Source: an uncultured Lachnospiraceae bacterium
GTDB lineage: Bacteria; Bacillota; Clostridia; Lachnospirales; Lachnospiraceae
Length of the DNA: 61,507 nt
Direction of reading: 5' to 3'
Assembly: GCA_946616835.1 (NCBI GenBank)
Contig: CAMOJK010000001.1
Span: 72,894 to 134,400 of the forward strand
This document shows positions 19,458 to 29,339 of the stretch, in pieces (within the stretch, counting starts at the first letter, position 1; every line of letters begins with the position of its first letter). A model generated the notes under the pieces. The model did not search any database. It saw only the letters and a list, made by a program, of their open reading frames with translations, and was not told the DNA's origin. The position numbers and the translations under genes were made by a program.

Positions 19458-20489
19458 ATGAAACTAATAATACAGATTCCCTGCTATAACGAAGCAGACA
19501 CATTGGAAATAGCATTGAACGACCTGCCGAAGCATATTGATGGTATAGATAAGATCGAGTATCTGATCATAAATGACGGCAGTTCTGACGATACGGTTAA
19601 AGTTGCTGCTGAATGGGGAGTTCACCATATCGTGAGTTTTACCAGGAATAAGGGGTTAGCAAAAGGCTTTATGGCGGGTATTGAGGCTTCTCTGTCCTAT
19701 GGTGCAGATATCATAGTCAATACAGATGCGGATAATCAGTACTGTGGTGCTGATATAGAAAAGCTGATCGCCCCTATACTTGAAGGCAAGGCGGATGTTG
19801 TAATAGGTGAGAGACCTATAGATGAGACTCCGCATTTTTCCTGGATAAAGAAAAAGCTTCAGCATTTTGGAAGCTGGGTAGTCAGGAAAGCTTCAAAGAC
19901 GGATATACCGGATGCTCCATCGGGCTTCAGGGCTTTTTCCCGAGAGGCGGCAATGCATATCAATGTGGTAAATGAATATACCTACACTCTAGAAACGATT
20001 GTGCAGGCCGGAAGAAATAAGATGGCTATCACATCTGTTCCGGTAAGGACCAATCCGGAACTTAGAAAGTCGAGACTCTTTAACAGTATGTGGGGCTATA
20101 TCAAGAAATCCATGCTGACCATATTGAGAGCTCTGCTTATGTATAGACCTTTGATGGTGCTTACGATATTGGGGTCTGTGCCTTTTGCTGTGGGCTTTGG
20201 TATAGGTATACGTTTTTTGATGCTTTATTTTCAGCATCAGGCCGGCGGACATGTGCAGTCACTCATCCTGGCATGTACATTGATGATCATAGGCTTTATG
20301 ACATTCATAATAGGTATGCTGGCGGATATTATTTCTGCCAACAGAAAGATACTGGAAGATGTTCAGTACAATGTGAGAAAGCTTACTTATGACGAGAGCT
20401 CTGCAAAGGTATGGCAGGAGGCTGCCAGTGCCCAGGCGGAGAGCCTGCTTGACGAGGCGGCCAAGAATGACAATGGTGGTACGGCATAG
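19458..20489 (+). CDS. GT2 polyprenyl-phosphate-sugar synthase-like enzyme
   Basis: 343 residues. The GT-A domain begins IIQIPCYNEADTLE, has NDGSSDDT at about 39-46 and DAD at 90-92, and ends with two membrane segments (about 225-255 and 268-298) plus a cytoplasmic tail. This arrangement is typical of dolichyl- or polyprenyl-phosphate glycosyltransferases (DPM1/GtrB-like) that charge undecaprenyl phosphate with a hexose for GT-C enzymes. The GT-C-like protein directly upstream is a natural user. The three-base gap to the next gene indicates one operon. Confidence 0.85.
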   Translation: MKLIIQIPCYNEADTLEIALNDLPKHIDGIDKIEYLIINDGSSDDTVKVAAEWGVHHIVSFTRNKGLAKGFMAGIEASLSYGADIIVNTDADNQYCGADIEKLIAPILEGKADVVIGERPIDETPHFSWIKKKLQHFGSWVVRKASKTDIPDAPSGFRAFSREAAMHINVVNEYTYTLETIVQAGRNKMAITSVPVRTNPELRKSRLFNSMWGYIKKSMLTILRALLMYRPLMVLTILGSVPFAVGFGIGIRFLMLYFQHQAGGHVQSLILACTLMIIGFMTFIIGMLADIISANRKILEDVQYNVRKLTYDESSAKVWQEAASAQAESLLDEAAKNDNGGTA

Positions 20490-20491
20490 CC

Positions 20492-21277
20492 ATGGATAAA
20501 CAGATTGTCCCATTAGTCAGTATATGGATACTGATGTACAATAATGCAGTCGAACTGGACGATACTGTGGATTCGATTGTTTCACAGGATTATCCTAATG
20601 CTGAAGTGATATTCAGTGATGATGGCTCTAAAGTAACAGATCCTGATAAGGTGGAGAAGTTAGCTCAAAAGGTCAGGAATCGCGGATATGCTGCGAAGAT
20701 TTTTTTCAATAAGGAAAATGTAGGAACTGTAGCCCATATCAATTCCGTAATAGACCGGTCAGAAGGGAAGTATTTCGTAAGCTGCTGTCCCGGGGAAAGG
20801 TTTCATACATCCGGAACGGTGTCATCCATTGTGAAGGCGATGGAGAGGAATAAGTCACTTATGATGACCAGCAGACGTCTGGATGTCTATCCTGACAAGA
20901 TAAAAAAAAGGCCGTCTGTGATGCTGGGGATCGCACTCAAAATCTGTCCTAAGGCATTGGCTGGATATATGGTAAGGAAAAGAAATCTTATCAGCGGGTG
21001 CTGTACATTCGAAAGCAGGGAACTGTTTGAGAAATACGGAAAATATGACACATCCTACAGACTGGTAGAGGACTATCCTTATGTGGTGGATCTTTTGAGA
21101 AATGGTGTCAGGATTGATTTCATGAACTGTGTCACTGTGGAACATACCATAGGTGGTGTTTCGACAGGAAATATACACCCGGCTGTTATAAAAGATATAG
21201 AACACATGCGTGAAGTGCTTAAGGCTGATCCCCATGGGTTGCCAAAAAGTACCATAAAGTATTTGAACAGCATATAG
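20492..21277 (+). CDS. GT2-like protein without the DxD motif
   Basis: 261 residues. The N-terminal half follows family 2: VSIWILMYNNAVELDDTVDSI and FSDDGSK at about 41-47. Where family 2 enzymes carry DxD, this protein reads SCCPGERF (about 97-104), so the usual metal-binding aspartates are absent. The later EDYPYVVDLL acidic motif is present. It could be a metal-independent transferase, use other residues, or be a non-catalytic partner. It sits three bases after one GT2 and 61 bases before another. Confidence 0.7.
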   Translation: MDKQIVPLVSIWILMYNNAVELDDTVDSIVSQDYPNAEVIFSDDGSKVTDPDKVEKLAQKVRNRGYAAKIFFNKENVGTVAHINSVIDRSEGKYFVSCCPGERFHTSGTVSSIVKAMERNKSLMMTSRRLDVYPDKIKKRPSVMLGIALKICPKALAGYMVRKRNLISGCCTFESRELFEKYGKYDTSYRLVEDYPYVVDLLRNGVRIDFMNCVTVEHTIGGVSTGNIHPAVIKDIEHMREVLKADPHGLPKSTIKYLNSI

Positions 21278-21338
21278 CAGTTGAGACAGAATAATGCAGA
21301 TCGAAAGGAATGCAGTTTTATAAGTAACGGAGACGGAT

Positions 21339-22286
21339 ATGGATCGCATAGCGGTGCTGATTCCTTGTTATAATGAGGAAAAGACAATTGAAAAAGTAGT
21401 GACCGATGCCAAGCGGGTGCTTCCGGAGGCAGTTGTTTACGTTTACGATAATAATTCCACAGACAAAACTGCAGAGATTGCATTGAAGGCGGGTGCCATA
21501 GTCAGAAAGGAACCCAGACAGGGTAAGGGTTTCGTTTTAAGAAGGATGTTCCGTGAGATAGACGCACAGTGCTATATCTGCGTGGATGGTGATGACACCT
21601 ATTCCATGGAATCAGCCAGGGAAATGGCCGACAGAGTGCTTGAACACAATGTGGATATGGTAGTCGGAGATCGTCTGTCTTCAACCTATTTTAAGGAAAA
21701 TAAGCGTCCATTCCATAATTTCGGTAACTCAATGGTCAGATCCACGATCAACAGGTTTTTTCATTGTAATGTTAAGGATATCATGACGGGTTTCAGAGCT
21801 ATGTCCTATGAGTTCGTCAAAAGCTACCCCGTCTTGTCAAGAGGCTTTGAGATAGAGACAGAGATGACCATACATGCCGTATTTAACGAAATGGTAATTG
21901 AAAATGTGGTGGTAGATTACCGTGACAGACCGGAAGGCAGCGAAAGTAAGCTGAACACCTATTCCGACGGCGCAAAAGTCCTGGGAACTATTGTAAGTCT
22001 CTACAAGAACTACAAGCCCTTTAAGTTCTTCACCAGCCTCGCCGTTGTCATGCTTATAGTAGCTGCAATAATGTTCCTTTGGGTATTCGCTAAATTCCTG
22101 AATACCCACCTGGTAGAAAACATGCCCACCCTGGTAGTAAGTGGCTTCATCGCCCTTGCAGCGATCCAGTCCTTTTTTTCCGGCCTGATACTATCCGACA
22201 TGGTCACAAAGAACCGTCGCAACTTTGAAATTGAACTGAACCATATACATGACAGGAAGAGGGATTTGTTGCAGGAAAGGGATTAA
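21339..22286 (+). CDS. GT2 polyprenyl-phosphate-sugar synthase-like enzyme
   Basis: 315 residues. IAVLIPCYNEEKTIEKVV opens the GT-A domain, DNNSTDKT is at about 37-44 and VDGDDTY at 82-88. RGFEIETEMTIHA matches the part of dolichyl-phosphate-glucose/mannose synthases that follows the acceptor site. Two membrane segments lie at about 228-250 and 262-285. It probably charges a polyprenyl phosphate, like the gene at 19458, but the two are diverged and may use different sugars. GGAGACGG precedes the ATG. It is followed by the structured element at 22389. Confidence 0.85.
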   Translation: MDRIAVLIPCYNEEKTIEKVVTDAKRVLPEAVVYVYDNNSTDKTAEIALKAGAIVRKEPRQGKGFVLRRMFREIDAQCYICVDGDDTYSMESAREMADRVLEHNVDMVVGDRLSSTYFKENKRPFHNFGNSMVRSTINRFFHCNVKDIMTGFRAMSYEFVKSYPVLSRGFEIETEMTIHAVFNEMVIENVVVDYRDRPEGSESKLNTYSDGAKVLGTIVSLYKNYKPFKFFTSLAVVMLIVAAIMFLWVFAKFLNTHLVENMPTLVVSGFIALAAIQSFFSGLILSDMVTKNRRNFEIELNHIHDRKRDLLQERD

Positions 22287-22339
22287 GGTAACGCACCGTT
22301 CGAATGCGTAATTTTACATTTGAATAGCATTGTATATCC

Positions 22340-22559
22340 GCACCGTATAGTCTCTTCTGACGGTGCATTGCGGTATCGCAAAGTGTAAGTTCTGTGACTG
22401 CTATATGCTGAGCAAATCGATAGCAAGCGACTGAAGTTTTGCGAGAACATCGGCGCCGCGACGCGACCCGGTCCATTAGGAGCCAAAGCGGCGTCCGAAT
22501 AGTTCGATGCAAAACGAAGGTAGTGAAGCGTGATTTGCGGCATATAGCTGTCACAGAAC
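22340..22559 (+). repeat. Structured palindromic intergenic element A (family I)
   Basis: This fills the 306-base gap between two co-directional genes; no open frame is supported. A small hairpin, GCACCGT (22340-22346) with ACGGTGC (22360-22366) around a 13-base loop, is followed by a long hairpin: 22389-22408 pairs with 22540-22559 at 19 of 20 positions. Inner stems are GCAAATC/GATTTGC (22412, 22532), GTTTTGC/GCAAAAC (22436, 22509) and GCCGC/GCGGC (22455, 22488). The small hairpin with its loop recurs almost unchanged in element B. There is no U-tract, so it is not an ordinary terminator. The function is unknown; it could be a processed RNA structure or a palindromic repeat element. Confidence 0.75.
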
Positions 22560-22592
22560 GTAACTATTGATAAAGATTTAGAGGATGAACTG

Positions 22593-24407
22593 ATGAAAAG
22601 CATCTCTGACATACTGAAAAAAATACACTATGTAATGACCTCGAAGCAGAAGCTCCAGTATATTTTTGTAATGCTGGTAGCTCTGATAGGATCTTTTTGT
22701 GAACTGATAAGCGTTTCTGCGGTGCTGCCCTTTATCCAGTCCGTAATGATGCCGGATGCTTTGGTAAATGAATGGTATTATAAGCTGGTAGCCCGCTATA
22801 TCTATTTCGATAGCCAGACCAAAACCGTCACTGTTTTTGGTATTCTCATAATCATTGTTTTCATAGTAAAGAACCTTTACCTTATGTTTTCTTCCTATGT
22901 TCAGTCCTGGTATTCCACTACGGTGCAGAGGGATCTATCCATAAAGATGGAGAAAGCATATCTGAACAGCTCTTACCTTTTTCATTTAGGGGTTAATTCA
23001 TCGCTGTTAATAAGAAGTATCCGTCAGGATGTGGACGGTGTTTTTGCTCTGTTCCTCCATCTGTTCCGTATATTTGCGGAATCTTTTACTGTTCTTGCGA
23101 TTACTGTATATCTGGTCACCCTTGATCCGGTGCTTGCATTTTCCCTTGCAGCCATACTGGGATCATGCATGATGCTTATATTTTTCGGCTTAAAAGGTCT
23201 GATAAAGAAATTCGGTAAGATTGGCGCAGAGTATGATACGAAGATGTACCAGTATCTTAATCAGGCCTTCAACGGTATAAAAGAGATAATGGTAATGAAC
23301 AGGCAGGAGTATTTCTCACAGAGTTTTGAGGAAGCCTGTACCATAAGCGCAAAGACCATGAGACGGAACGGTTTCTTAAACAGTATTCCGTCATATATAT
23401 ATGAGATAGCATGTGTGGGCGGTCTGATAGGTATAGTGGTACTAAGGATCAACAGTTCCGAAGATGTTTCGGTGATGCTGACCAAAGTGGCAATAGTTGC
23501 CGTAGCGGCATTCAGACTTTTCCCGGCTGTGGGACGTCTTACCAATGCCATGAATTCCGTTCTGTATAATAAACCCAGACTGGATTCCACTTATGATATG
23601 TTAAAGCTTCTTGAAGAAACTGAGATGTATAGGGTTAAGCATATCGATGAGTCAAACTATGTTCCCCTGGCATTCGAAAAAGAGCTGGTGGTTGATAATA
23701 TCAATATGAAATATCCGGCCGGTGACGAGAATGTCCTGGAGCATCTGTCCATGACCATAAAGAAAGGCAGCTCAGTCGCCTTCATAGGACCTTCCGGTGC
23801 AGGAAAGACAACCCTTGCGGATGTGATCTTAGGTCTGCTTAAACCTCAGGAAGGTCATGTAATGTCTGACGGTACAGATATATATGAAAATCTTCCCAAG
23901 TGGGCGAAGATAATCGGCTATGTTCCCCAGACCGTGTATCTTACGGATGATACCATAAGGAATAATGTGGCTTTTGGTATATATGAGAATGAGATAGATG
24001 AAGATGAAGTTTGGCGTGCATTGGAAGAGGCGCAGTTAGCTGACTTTGTAAAGCATCTGCACGACGGACTGGATACAATGGTGGGTGAGAGAGGCGTAAG
24101 GCTTTCCGGCGGACAGAGGCAAAGAATAGCCATAGCCAGAGCACTTTATCAGAATCCCTCGATCCTTGTGCTGGATGAAGCAACCAGTGCACTGGATACA
24201 GAAACAGAGACCGCAGTTATGGAAGCTATAGATTCCCTGCATGGAGTGAAGACTATGATAATAGTAGCTCATCGTTTGACTACCATTAGAAACTGTGATG
24301 AGATATTTGAGATAAAGGATGGCAGGGCCGTTAAGCGTAATAAAGAAGAAGTTATCCGTTCTGCTTATGAAGAGATAGAGAATGCGGTAACGGAGGACGG
24401 CAACTAA
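22593..24407 (+). CDS. ABC exporter, PglK/MsbA type (3 of 3)
   Basis: 604 residues, the third half-transporter of the same type. The six-span domain is followed by GPSGAGKTT (K405), SGGQRQR and LDEATSALD; DDTIRNNVAFG and AQLADFVKHL mark the PglK-like group. It has a longer C-terminal tail than the other two, about 20 acidic and charged residues after the ATPase domain. GAGGA is seven bases before the ATG. The stop shares one base with the next start (TAATG), so the GT4 is translationally coupled. Confidence 0.9.
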   Translation: MKSISDILKKIHYVMTSKQKLQYIFVMLVALIGSFCELISVSAVLPFIQSVMMPDALVNEWYYKLVARYIYFDSQTKTVTVFGILIIIVFIVKNLYLMFSSYVQSWYSTTVQRDLSIKMEKAYLNSSYLFHLGVNSSLLIRSIRQDVDGVFALFLHLFRIFAESFTVLAITVYLVTLDPVLAFSLAAILGSCMMLIFFGLKGLIKKFGKIGAEYDTKMYQYLNQAFNGIKEIMVMNRQEYFSQSFEEACTISAKTMRRNGFLNSIPSYIYEIACVGGLIGIVVLRINSSEDVSVMLTKVAIVAVAAFRLFPAVGRLTNAMNSVLYNKPRLDSTYDMLKLLEETEMYRVKHIDESNYVPLAFEKELVVDNINMKYPAGDENVLEHLSMTIKKGSSVAFIGPSGAGKTTLADVILGLLKPQEGHVMSDGTDIYENLPKWAKIIGYVPQTVYLTDDTIRNNVAFGIYENEIDEDEVWRALEEAQLADFVKHLHDGLDTMVGERGVRLSGGQRQRIAIARALYQNPSILVLDEATSALDTETETAVMEAIDSLHGVKTMIIVAHRLTTIRNCDEIFEIKDGRAVKRNKEEVIRSAYEEIENAVTEDGN

Positions 24408-25627
24408 TGGTAAGAGTTCTTCTGCTTACCCATTATGACAATATGTATGGGGCTAATAATGCACTTCTTAAGCTGGTTTTAAAGATGCATGCAAGCGGAA
24501 GATATGAGCCTGCTGTAGTGATACCGGCTAAAGGCAGTTTTACGGATATTCTTGATAGTGAAGGAATATCTTATTTTGTGTGTCCCATAACCCAGTGGCA
24601 GGCAGTATATAAGGAAGCTATAAGCTTTGAGATAAAAAAGAATAAGCGAAAAAAAGCGATATCGAATGAGCTTGAGATTATTTACGATCATTTTAAGGAT
24701 AAAGCTCCGGATATCATACATTCCAATTCCAGCGTGATAGGGACAGGAGCTATGCTTGCGGGAAGATTTGGATGCAGGCATATATGGCATGTGCGTGAGT
24801 TTGCTAGGGAACACTACGGGATGAGATATTTTTATCCCGAGAGTATGGTAAGGAATTATTATGAATCTGCAGACAGTGTGATCGCAATATCTGAGGCTGT
24901 ATGCAGGTCTGTGAAAAAAGAATACCCCGATGCGCATACGGTGGTTGTATATGACGGGATAGAGACGACTCCTTCTAAAGAAGATGGTGATGTAAGAAGT
25001 ACAGACCTAGGGACCGGAGATATATTAAGTGCCGACAGGAAATCTTCGTATTCAGGAGATAGCAGCAGTGGTAAAATAACTGAGTTCCTCTACACCGGAT
25101 ATATTTTTCCGGCAAAGCATCAGCTTGATCTGCTGAAGGCAGCTCTCATCTTAATAAAGCATGGCTGTTCTGCATTTCACATAACGCTGGCGGGCAATGG
25201 TGATGAGAGATATTGCAGGATACTTGAAAGTTATATAAGGAAAAACAGACTGGAAGATCATGTGACCATGACAGGATTCACTGACAATGTTCCGGAGCTG
25301 ATAAAAAAAAGTGATGTGGGTGTTATCGCTTCGGAATATGAAGGTTTCGGTCTGGTGACAGCAGAATATATGCTTGGCGGCCTGCCGGTGCTGGGAAGAA
25401 GATCCGGTGCTACCCCGGAGATAATCCTTGATGGTGTTACCGGTTTTTTGTTTGATGATGTAAACGGTCTGGCTTTGCTTATGCAGAGATTTATTGAAAA
25501 TCCTGAGCTGGGGAAAAGCATGGGCAGTAAGGGCTGTGATAGGGTAAAAGAATGTTTCACTGCCGAAAAAAATGCTGATAGTGTGATGGCTGTTTATGAT
25601 GAAGTATTGAAAGAGACAGGTAAGTAA
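24407..25627 (+). CDS. GT4 glycosyltransferase
   Basis: 406 residues, GT-B fold. The first domain starts VRVLLLTHYDNMYGANNALLKL with HSNSSV and HVREF segments, and the second shows FLYTGYIFPAKHQLDLL and VIASEYEGFGLVTAEYM, the E-x7-E motif of family 4. A hydrophilic insertion rich in Asp, Ser and Gly (about 188-225) separates the domains and looks disordered. It is coupled to the ABC exporter upstream and followed five bases later by the polymerase-like gene. Specificity is unknown. Confidence 0.85.
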   Translation: MVRVLLLTHYDNMYGANNALLKLVLKMHASGRYEPAVVIPAKGSFTDILDSEGISYFVCPITQWQAVYKEAISFEIKKNKRKKAISNELEIIYDHFKDKAPDIIHSNSSVIGTGAMLAGRFGCRHIWHVREFAREHYGMRYFYPESMVRNYYESADSVIAISEAVCRSVKKEYPDAHTVVVYDGIETTPSKEDGDVRSTDLGTGDILSADRKSSYSGDSSSGKITEFLYTGYIFPAKHQLDLLKAALILIKHGCSAFHITLAGNGDERYCRILESYIRKNRLEDHVTMTGFTDNVPELIKKSDVGVIASEYEGFGLVTAEYMLGGLPVLGRRSGATPEIILDGVTGFLFDDVNGLALLMQRFIENPELGKSMGSKGCDRVKECFTAEKNADSVMAVYDEVLKETGK

Positions 25628-25632
25628 TAGTC

Positions 25633-26802
25633 TTGAATAATAGTTTTGAAAAAAGTCTGGAAAAAAGTCTGGAAATAAGAAAAAGAATATCGAATGTTCT
25701 TTTCTGGATAGGGATGCTATGCGAGCTGATCGTGTCGCCATCCGGTTATGCTTTTGGCTGGTATCATGAGAAAGTATATATAGTCGTGGGCATGGCATGC
25801 CTTACTCTTTCGATACTTTGTGTTCCTGAATTTAAGAAGAACTGGAAGCTTTATATCCTGTGCGGTGCTTATGGTCTTATTTGTTACTATTTTCAGCATT
25901 CCGCATTGATATTGAGGATAGCACTGGCGCTGTTTGCCGGAAGGCGGCAGAAAAGGGATCATGTGGTGCGTTTGTTTTTTTGCGGATCGCTGTTGATAGT
26001 GATTTATGCTGCAGTGTTGTCTTTACTCGGACTTCATAATACCGTAACAATGACTGGACAGTTCAGGAGTGTTGAGGAAACCAGACTGTGTCTTGGCTTC
26101 TTTCATCCGAATAGTCTTTCCTTTTTTGTATATCGTGTATATATATTGGGATGTTTTCTGCTTGACCGGGACTTTAAAGGAAAGACGGTATGCTTTTGGC
26201 TGCTGACTATGTTCTGTGGAATATTGATAGCTTTATCTAATTCTAAAATGGGGATAGCGGCATTTTTGCTGACTACATTTATGTGTGCAGTTAAAAAATT
26301 TATTCCTGACAGAATCTCGGAAATTGTTTTATTTATTATCAGTATAGCATCAGCAGTAGTACAGATGCTGGTAGTGATATTATTCATGCTTATACATGTT
26401 CCAAAGCCAAATATTGGCGAGCAGGAAAATCTTTGGGATTTTCTGAATAATGCAACTACGGGAAGGTTATGGGGGGCTGCAGAGGTCCTGCAGCAGAACC
26501 GGTTTAATCTCTTTGGCATCAAGCTAGTTGAGACTCTGACGGAGATGGGTTTTGCAAATGCCGTAATTCAGCAGGGATTTGTATTTTTCCTCTTGTATTC
26601 CGTATTTTTCATTATCCTGTGTATAAAGGCTTATAAATACAGGGAGAAGGCGGCACAGATGGTTTTCGCGGGAAGTGCTGCTTATTCAATGGGTGAGAGC
26701 TATCTGGCATACTTTAATAAGAACCCCTTATGGTTGATGCTGATCGGTTACGAGAATCTCATAGAAGAAAAAAATGGAGAAGCTCCAGAGCAAAAGCCAT
26801 AA
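25633..26802 (+). CDS. Wzy-like polysaccharide polymerase / O-antigen ligase-type membrane protein
   Basis: 389 residues with about ten hydrophobic segments. GFFHPNSLSFFVY, ALSNSKMGIAAFLL and the extracellular TTGRLWGAAEVLQQN are typical of Wzy/WaaL-like proteins, whose large outer loop binds the lipid-linked repeat units. It starts at TTG 25633; no ATG lies upstream in frame and the next methionine would remove the first segment. A 12-base direct repeat (25649-25660 and 25661-25672) encodes a doubled EKSL at the N-terminus. It probably polymerises the repeat unit made by the surrounding transferases. Confidence 0.75.
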   Translation: MNNSFEKSLEKSLEIRKRISNVLFWIGMLCELIVSPSGYAFGWYHEKVYIVVGMACLTLSILCVPEFKKNWKLYILCGAYGLICYYFQHSALILRIALALFAGRRQKRDHVVRLFFCGSLLIVIYAAVLSLLGLHNTVTMTGQFRSVEETRLCLGFFHPNSLSFFVYRVYILGCFLLDRDFKGKTVCFWLLTMFCGILIALSNSKMGIAAFLLTTFMCAVKKFIPDRISEIVLFIISIASAVVQMLVVILFMLIHVPKPNIGEQENLWDFLNNATTGRLWGAAEVLQQNRFNLFGIKLVETLTEMGFANAVIQQGFVFFLLYSVFFIILCIKAYKYREKAAQMVFAGSAAYSMGESYLAYFNKNPLWLMLIGYENLIEEKNGEAPEQKP

Positions 26803-26824
26803 TATCTCTTTGTGGAGGGCATAG

Positions 26825-27832
26825 ATGAAAAAGATAAAAATTGATTTTATAGATTTCTGGTCTGATCTTGATAAGACCGATAATCTCTTTTATAACACTC
26901 TCAGTAGATATTATGATGTAGAGTTAAGTAATACACCGGACTATGTTTTCTGCAGCTGTTTTTCGGAGACGCATTTTAATTATCAGGATTGTGTAAAAAT
27001 CTATTTTACCGGGGAAAATATAATTCCTGATTTTAATCTGTATGATTATGCAATGGGCTTCCATTACATAGATTTTGAAGACAGATATTTAAGACTGCCT
27101 TTATATGCCCTTTATTCCAAGGATAAGGTGATAGAGCCGGCCCTTAAGAAACATACTTACAGTGATGATTACTATCTTTCAAAAAAGAAATTCTGCAATC
27201 GTGTGGTATCCAATCCCTATGCTATGGGAGAGAGGGATGAGATGTACCTGAAGCTTTCCGAATATAAGCAGGTTGATTCCGGCGGAAAGTACAGGAATAA
27301 TGTAGGCGGACCTGTGGATGACAAGATAGCTTTTGAAAAGGACTACAGATTTACTCTTGCCTTCGAAAACTCCGGCATGAGCGGGTACACGACGGAAAAG
27401 ATACTAGAGGCTTTTGCCGGAGATACCATACCCATTTATTGGGGCAATCCCAGAATAAAAGAAGAATTCAATCCCGAATCCTTTATAGATGCATCATCCT
27501 TTGGCAGCGTGGAAGCTGCTATCGAGGAAGTAAAGAGAATAGATGCGGATGACGAGCTTTTCCTTAAGATGGTGAAAGCTCCTATACTTACGGATGATAC
27601 AAGCGCAAAGAAAATCTTAAGCGATGATTTTGCTGATGCATTTTTGCGGAATATATTTGATCAGGATATCAAAGATGCAAAGCGCAGAAATATGGTATAC
27701 ATTGGCAGGGACTATCAGAAAAAGCTTAAGGATGCCAAGAAGGTGCAACGCGCACTGGATGTGGTGAAGAAGCCCATGCATATGATGAACAAGATGAAGG
27801 CACAGATGAAGACCAAGGAGAAACTGGTATAA
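26825..27832 (+). CDS. GT10 alpha-fucosyltransferase
   Basis: 335 residues. The family 10 signature is clear: FENS at 180-183, then GYTTEKILEAF and TIPIYWGNP, which bind GDP-fucose in the alpha-1,3/1,4-fucosyltransferases. An upstream VFCSCFSETHF and KIYFTGENI segment fits the acceptor domain. The C-terminus is basic (about 290-335), as in bacterial members that peripherally bind membranes. GGAGGG is close before the ATG. The manC and gmd genes later in the window make the precursor of GDP-fucose; the final epimerase-reductase is not in the window. Confidence 0.9.
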   Translation: MKKIKIDFIDFWSDLDKTDNLFYNTLSRYYDVELSNTPDYVFCSCFSETHFNYQDCVKIYFTGENIIPDFNLYDYAMGFHYIDFEDRYLRLPLYALYSKDKVIEPALKKHTYSDDYYLSKKKFCNRVVSNPYAMGERDEMYLKLSEYKQVDSGGKYRNNVGGPVDDKIAFEKDYRFTLAFENSGMSGYTTEKILEAFAGDTIPIYWGNPRIKEEFNPESFIDASSFGSVEAAIEEVKRIDADDELFLKMVKAPILTDDTSAKKILSDDFADAFLRNIFDQDIKDAKRRNMVYIGRDYQKKLKDAKKVQRALDVVKKPMHMMNKMKAQMKTKEKLV

Positions 27833-27943
27833 AGGTCGGAACGATGAGTGGTACCACATTCAGGCAAGCTACCGGTGTGCGGAAATCAGTGGTATACGAC
27901 AAGCGTGAAGTTTTAGTAAGTAGATGATCGGAAAAGTGACGGA

Positions 27944-29338
27944 ATGACAAAGAATAAAACGGCTGATAACATTCAGACAGAAACTGCACAATCAGAGAAA
28001 AGCTCAGATAAAAAAAATCACTATCTCCGTATGATGATCATTACGGCAGTTTTTTTCTTTGCCATGCATCTTACTTTTGTGGGCTTTACCAATGATGATT
28101 CCTATTTCGTACAGTTAAGACAGGACTGGCCGTCCCTGACAGAGCTGCTGCTTTTCAGATACAGGACGGATTCTTCGAGAGTATTGTCGGAGGCAATACT
28201 CTTTACTCTGATAAAGATGCCCTTTATCGTCTGGCAGATACTGGATACTCTTATCTGCATCCTTATCGCACACAGCGCATCAGTTATCCTGGTAAATGAT
28301 AAGTATGACAAAAAAAATTATCTGATATTCGGGCTTTTTGCCTGCTATCCCTATATGCATATGGGATCCGCAGGGTGGATATGTACATCTTTAAACTACA
28401 TCTGGCCTTTGGCGGCATTCCTGTATGCCCTTAGCTGCAGCATGAGAAGATACCGGAGTGAAAAAGTAAGCGGCGGTACCTTAAGGTGCGGTCTTATTGC
28501 CTTGGTATTTGCTGCAAACTGTGAGCAGTCAGCCACAGTGGTGTTACTTTCTTTTGCTCTTGTTTTATGGTTCCTGATAAAAGAGAAAAAAAGCAAGTGG
28601 TTTGAGATAACCGCTCTCTGTATCGGAGTGTTTGGTCTAGTATTCGCACTGTCTGCTCCCGGTAATGAAGAGCGTACCGCAATGGAAGCGGCAAACTGGA
28701 TGCCGAAATTTTTTGACCTTTCCATTTTTGAAAAGGCGAGACTTTGCAGCGTGTTCGTATTCGAGCATTTTGTCGCCATACCCGATGTGATATTCTTTCT
28801 GTTTTCACTTCTGCTGTTATTCGCAGGGAACAAAAAAGAGAATAAGCTGTGGGTGCGTATCGTATCTTTCGTGCCACTTGTAACCGATGTTATTTTTACC
28901 TCCGTATACTTTGTGATCGATTTCATCATCGGGCATAAGAGAAATTATGATTTTTCATTTCCGTCTGTATATATGACGGATGCAAAGACTGCGTTCATAC
29001 AGTTGTCTGAAGTGACCGGGCTGGTGATATACATAGCTGCTGCGGTGATCGTGCTCTGGAATGTGGGGGTCGACTTTAATGAAAAGCTTATCAGCATATG
29101 GTGTGTGGGAGTGGGTTTTGCCGTAAGGATGGCACTTATGCTTTCGCCGACTATGTTTGCTTCCTGGCACCGTGTTCTTATATTCATGTATTTTGCTTTT
29201 TTAGGCGATAGTTATCTGTTGTATAAAAAGCTGGACAAGAAGTGGCAGAAATACCTTGTATATGCGGTCATAGTGATCGGTATTATCGCAAACCTGGTGC
29301 TGACAGTGGGACTTCAGATCAGAAAGGCCGGAATGTAG
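27944..29338 (+). CDS. Polytopic membrane protein, DUF6056/GT-C-like
   Basis: 464 residues. A hydrophilic N-terminal tail (about 1-28) precedes roughly eleven membrane segments. The first outer loop has FTNDDSYFVQLRQDW, a paired-Asp motif placed as in GT-C transferases, and SAPGNEERT later is typical of the DUF6056-like proteins found in glycan loci. It ends one base before the MBOAT gene, so the two are co-translated. It could add a sugar from a polyprenyl-phosphate donor on the outside; this is inferred from topology and motif only. Confidence 0.65.
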   Translation: MTKNKTADNIQTETAQSEKSSDKKNHYLRMMIITAVFFFAMHLTFVGFTNDDSYFVQLRQDWPSLTELLLFRYRTDSSRVLSEAILFTLIKMPFIVWQILDTLICILIAHSASVILVNDKYDKKNYLIFGLFACYPYMHMGSAGWICTSLNYIWPLAAFLYALSCSMRRYRSEKVSGGTLRCGLIALVFAANCEQSATVVLLSFALVLWFLIKEKKSKWFEITALCIGVFGLVFALSAPGNEERTAMEAANWMPKFFDLSIFEKARLCSVFVFEHFVAIPDVIFFLFSLLLLFAGNKKENKLWVRIVSFVPLVTDVIFTSVYFVIDFIIGHKRNYDFSFPSVYMTDAKTAFIQLSEVTGLVIYIAAAVIVLWNVGVDFNEKLISIWCVGVGFAVRMALMLSPTMFASWHRVLIFMYFAFLGDSYLLYKKLDKKWQKYLVYAVIVIGIIANLVLTVGLQIRKAGM

Positions 29339-29339
29339 A

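Noticed and set aside
22340-22559. Element A as a Rho-independent terminator
   Set aside because: No run of T follows the stem, and the stem is far longer than terminators need. It could still affect transcription in another way.
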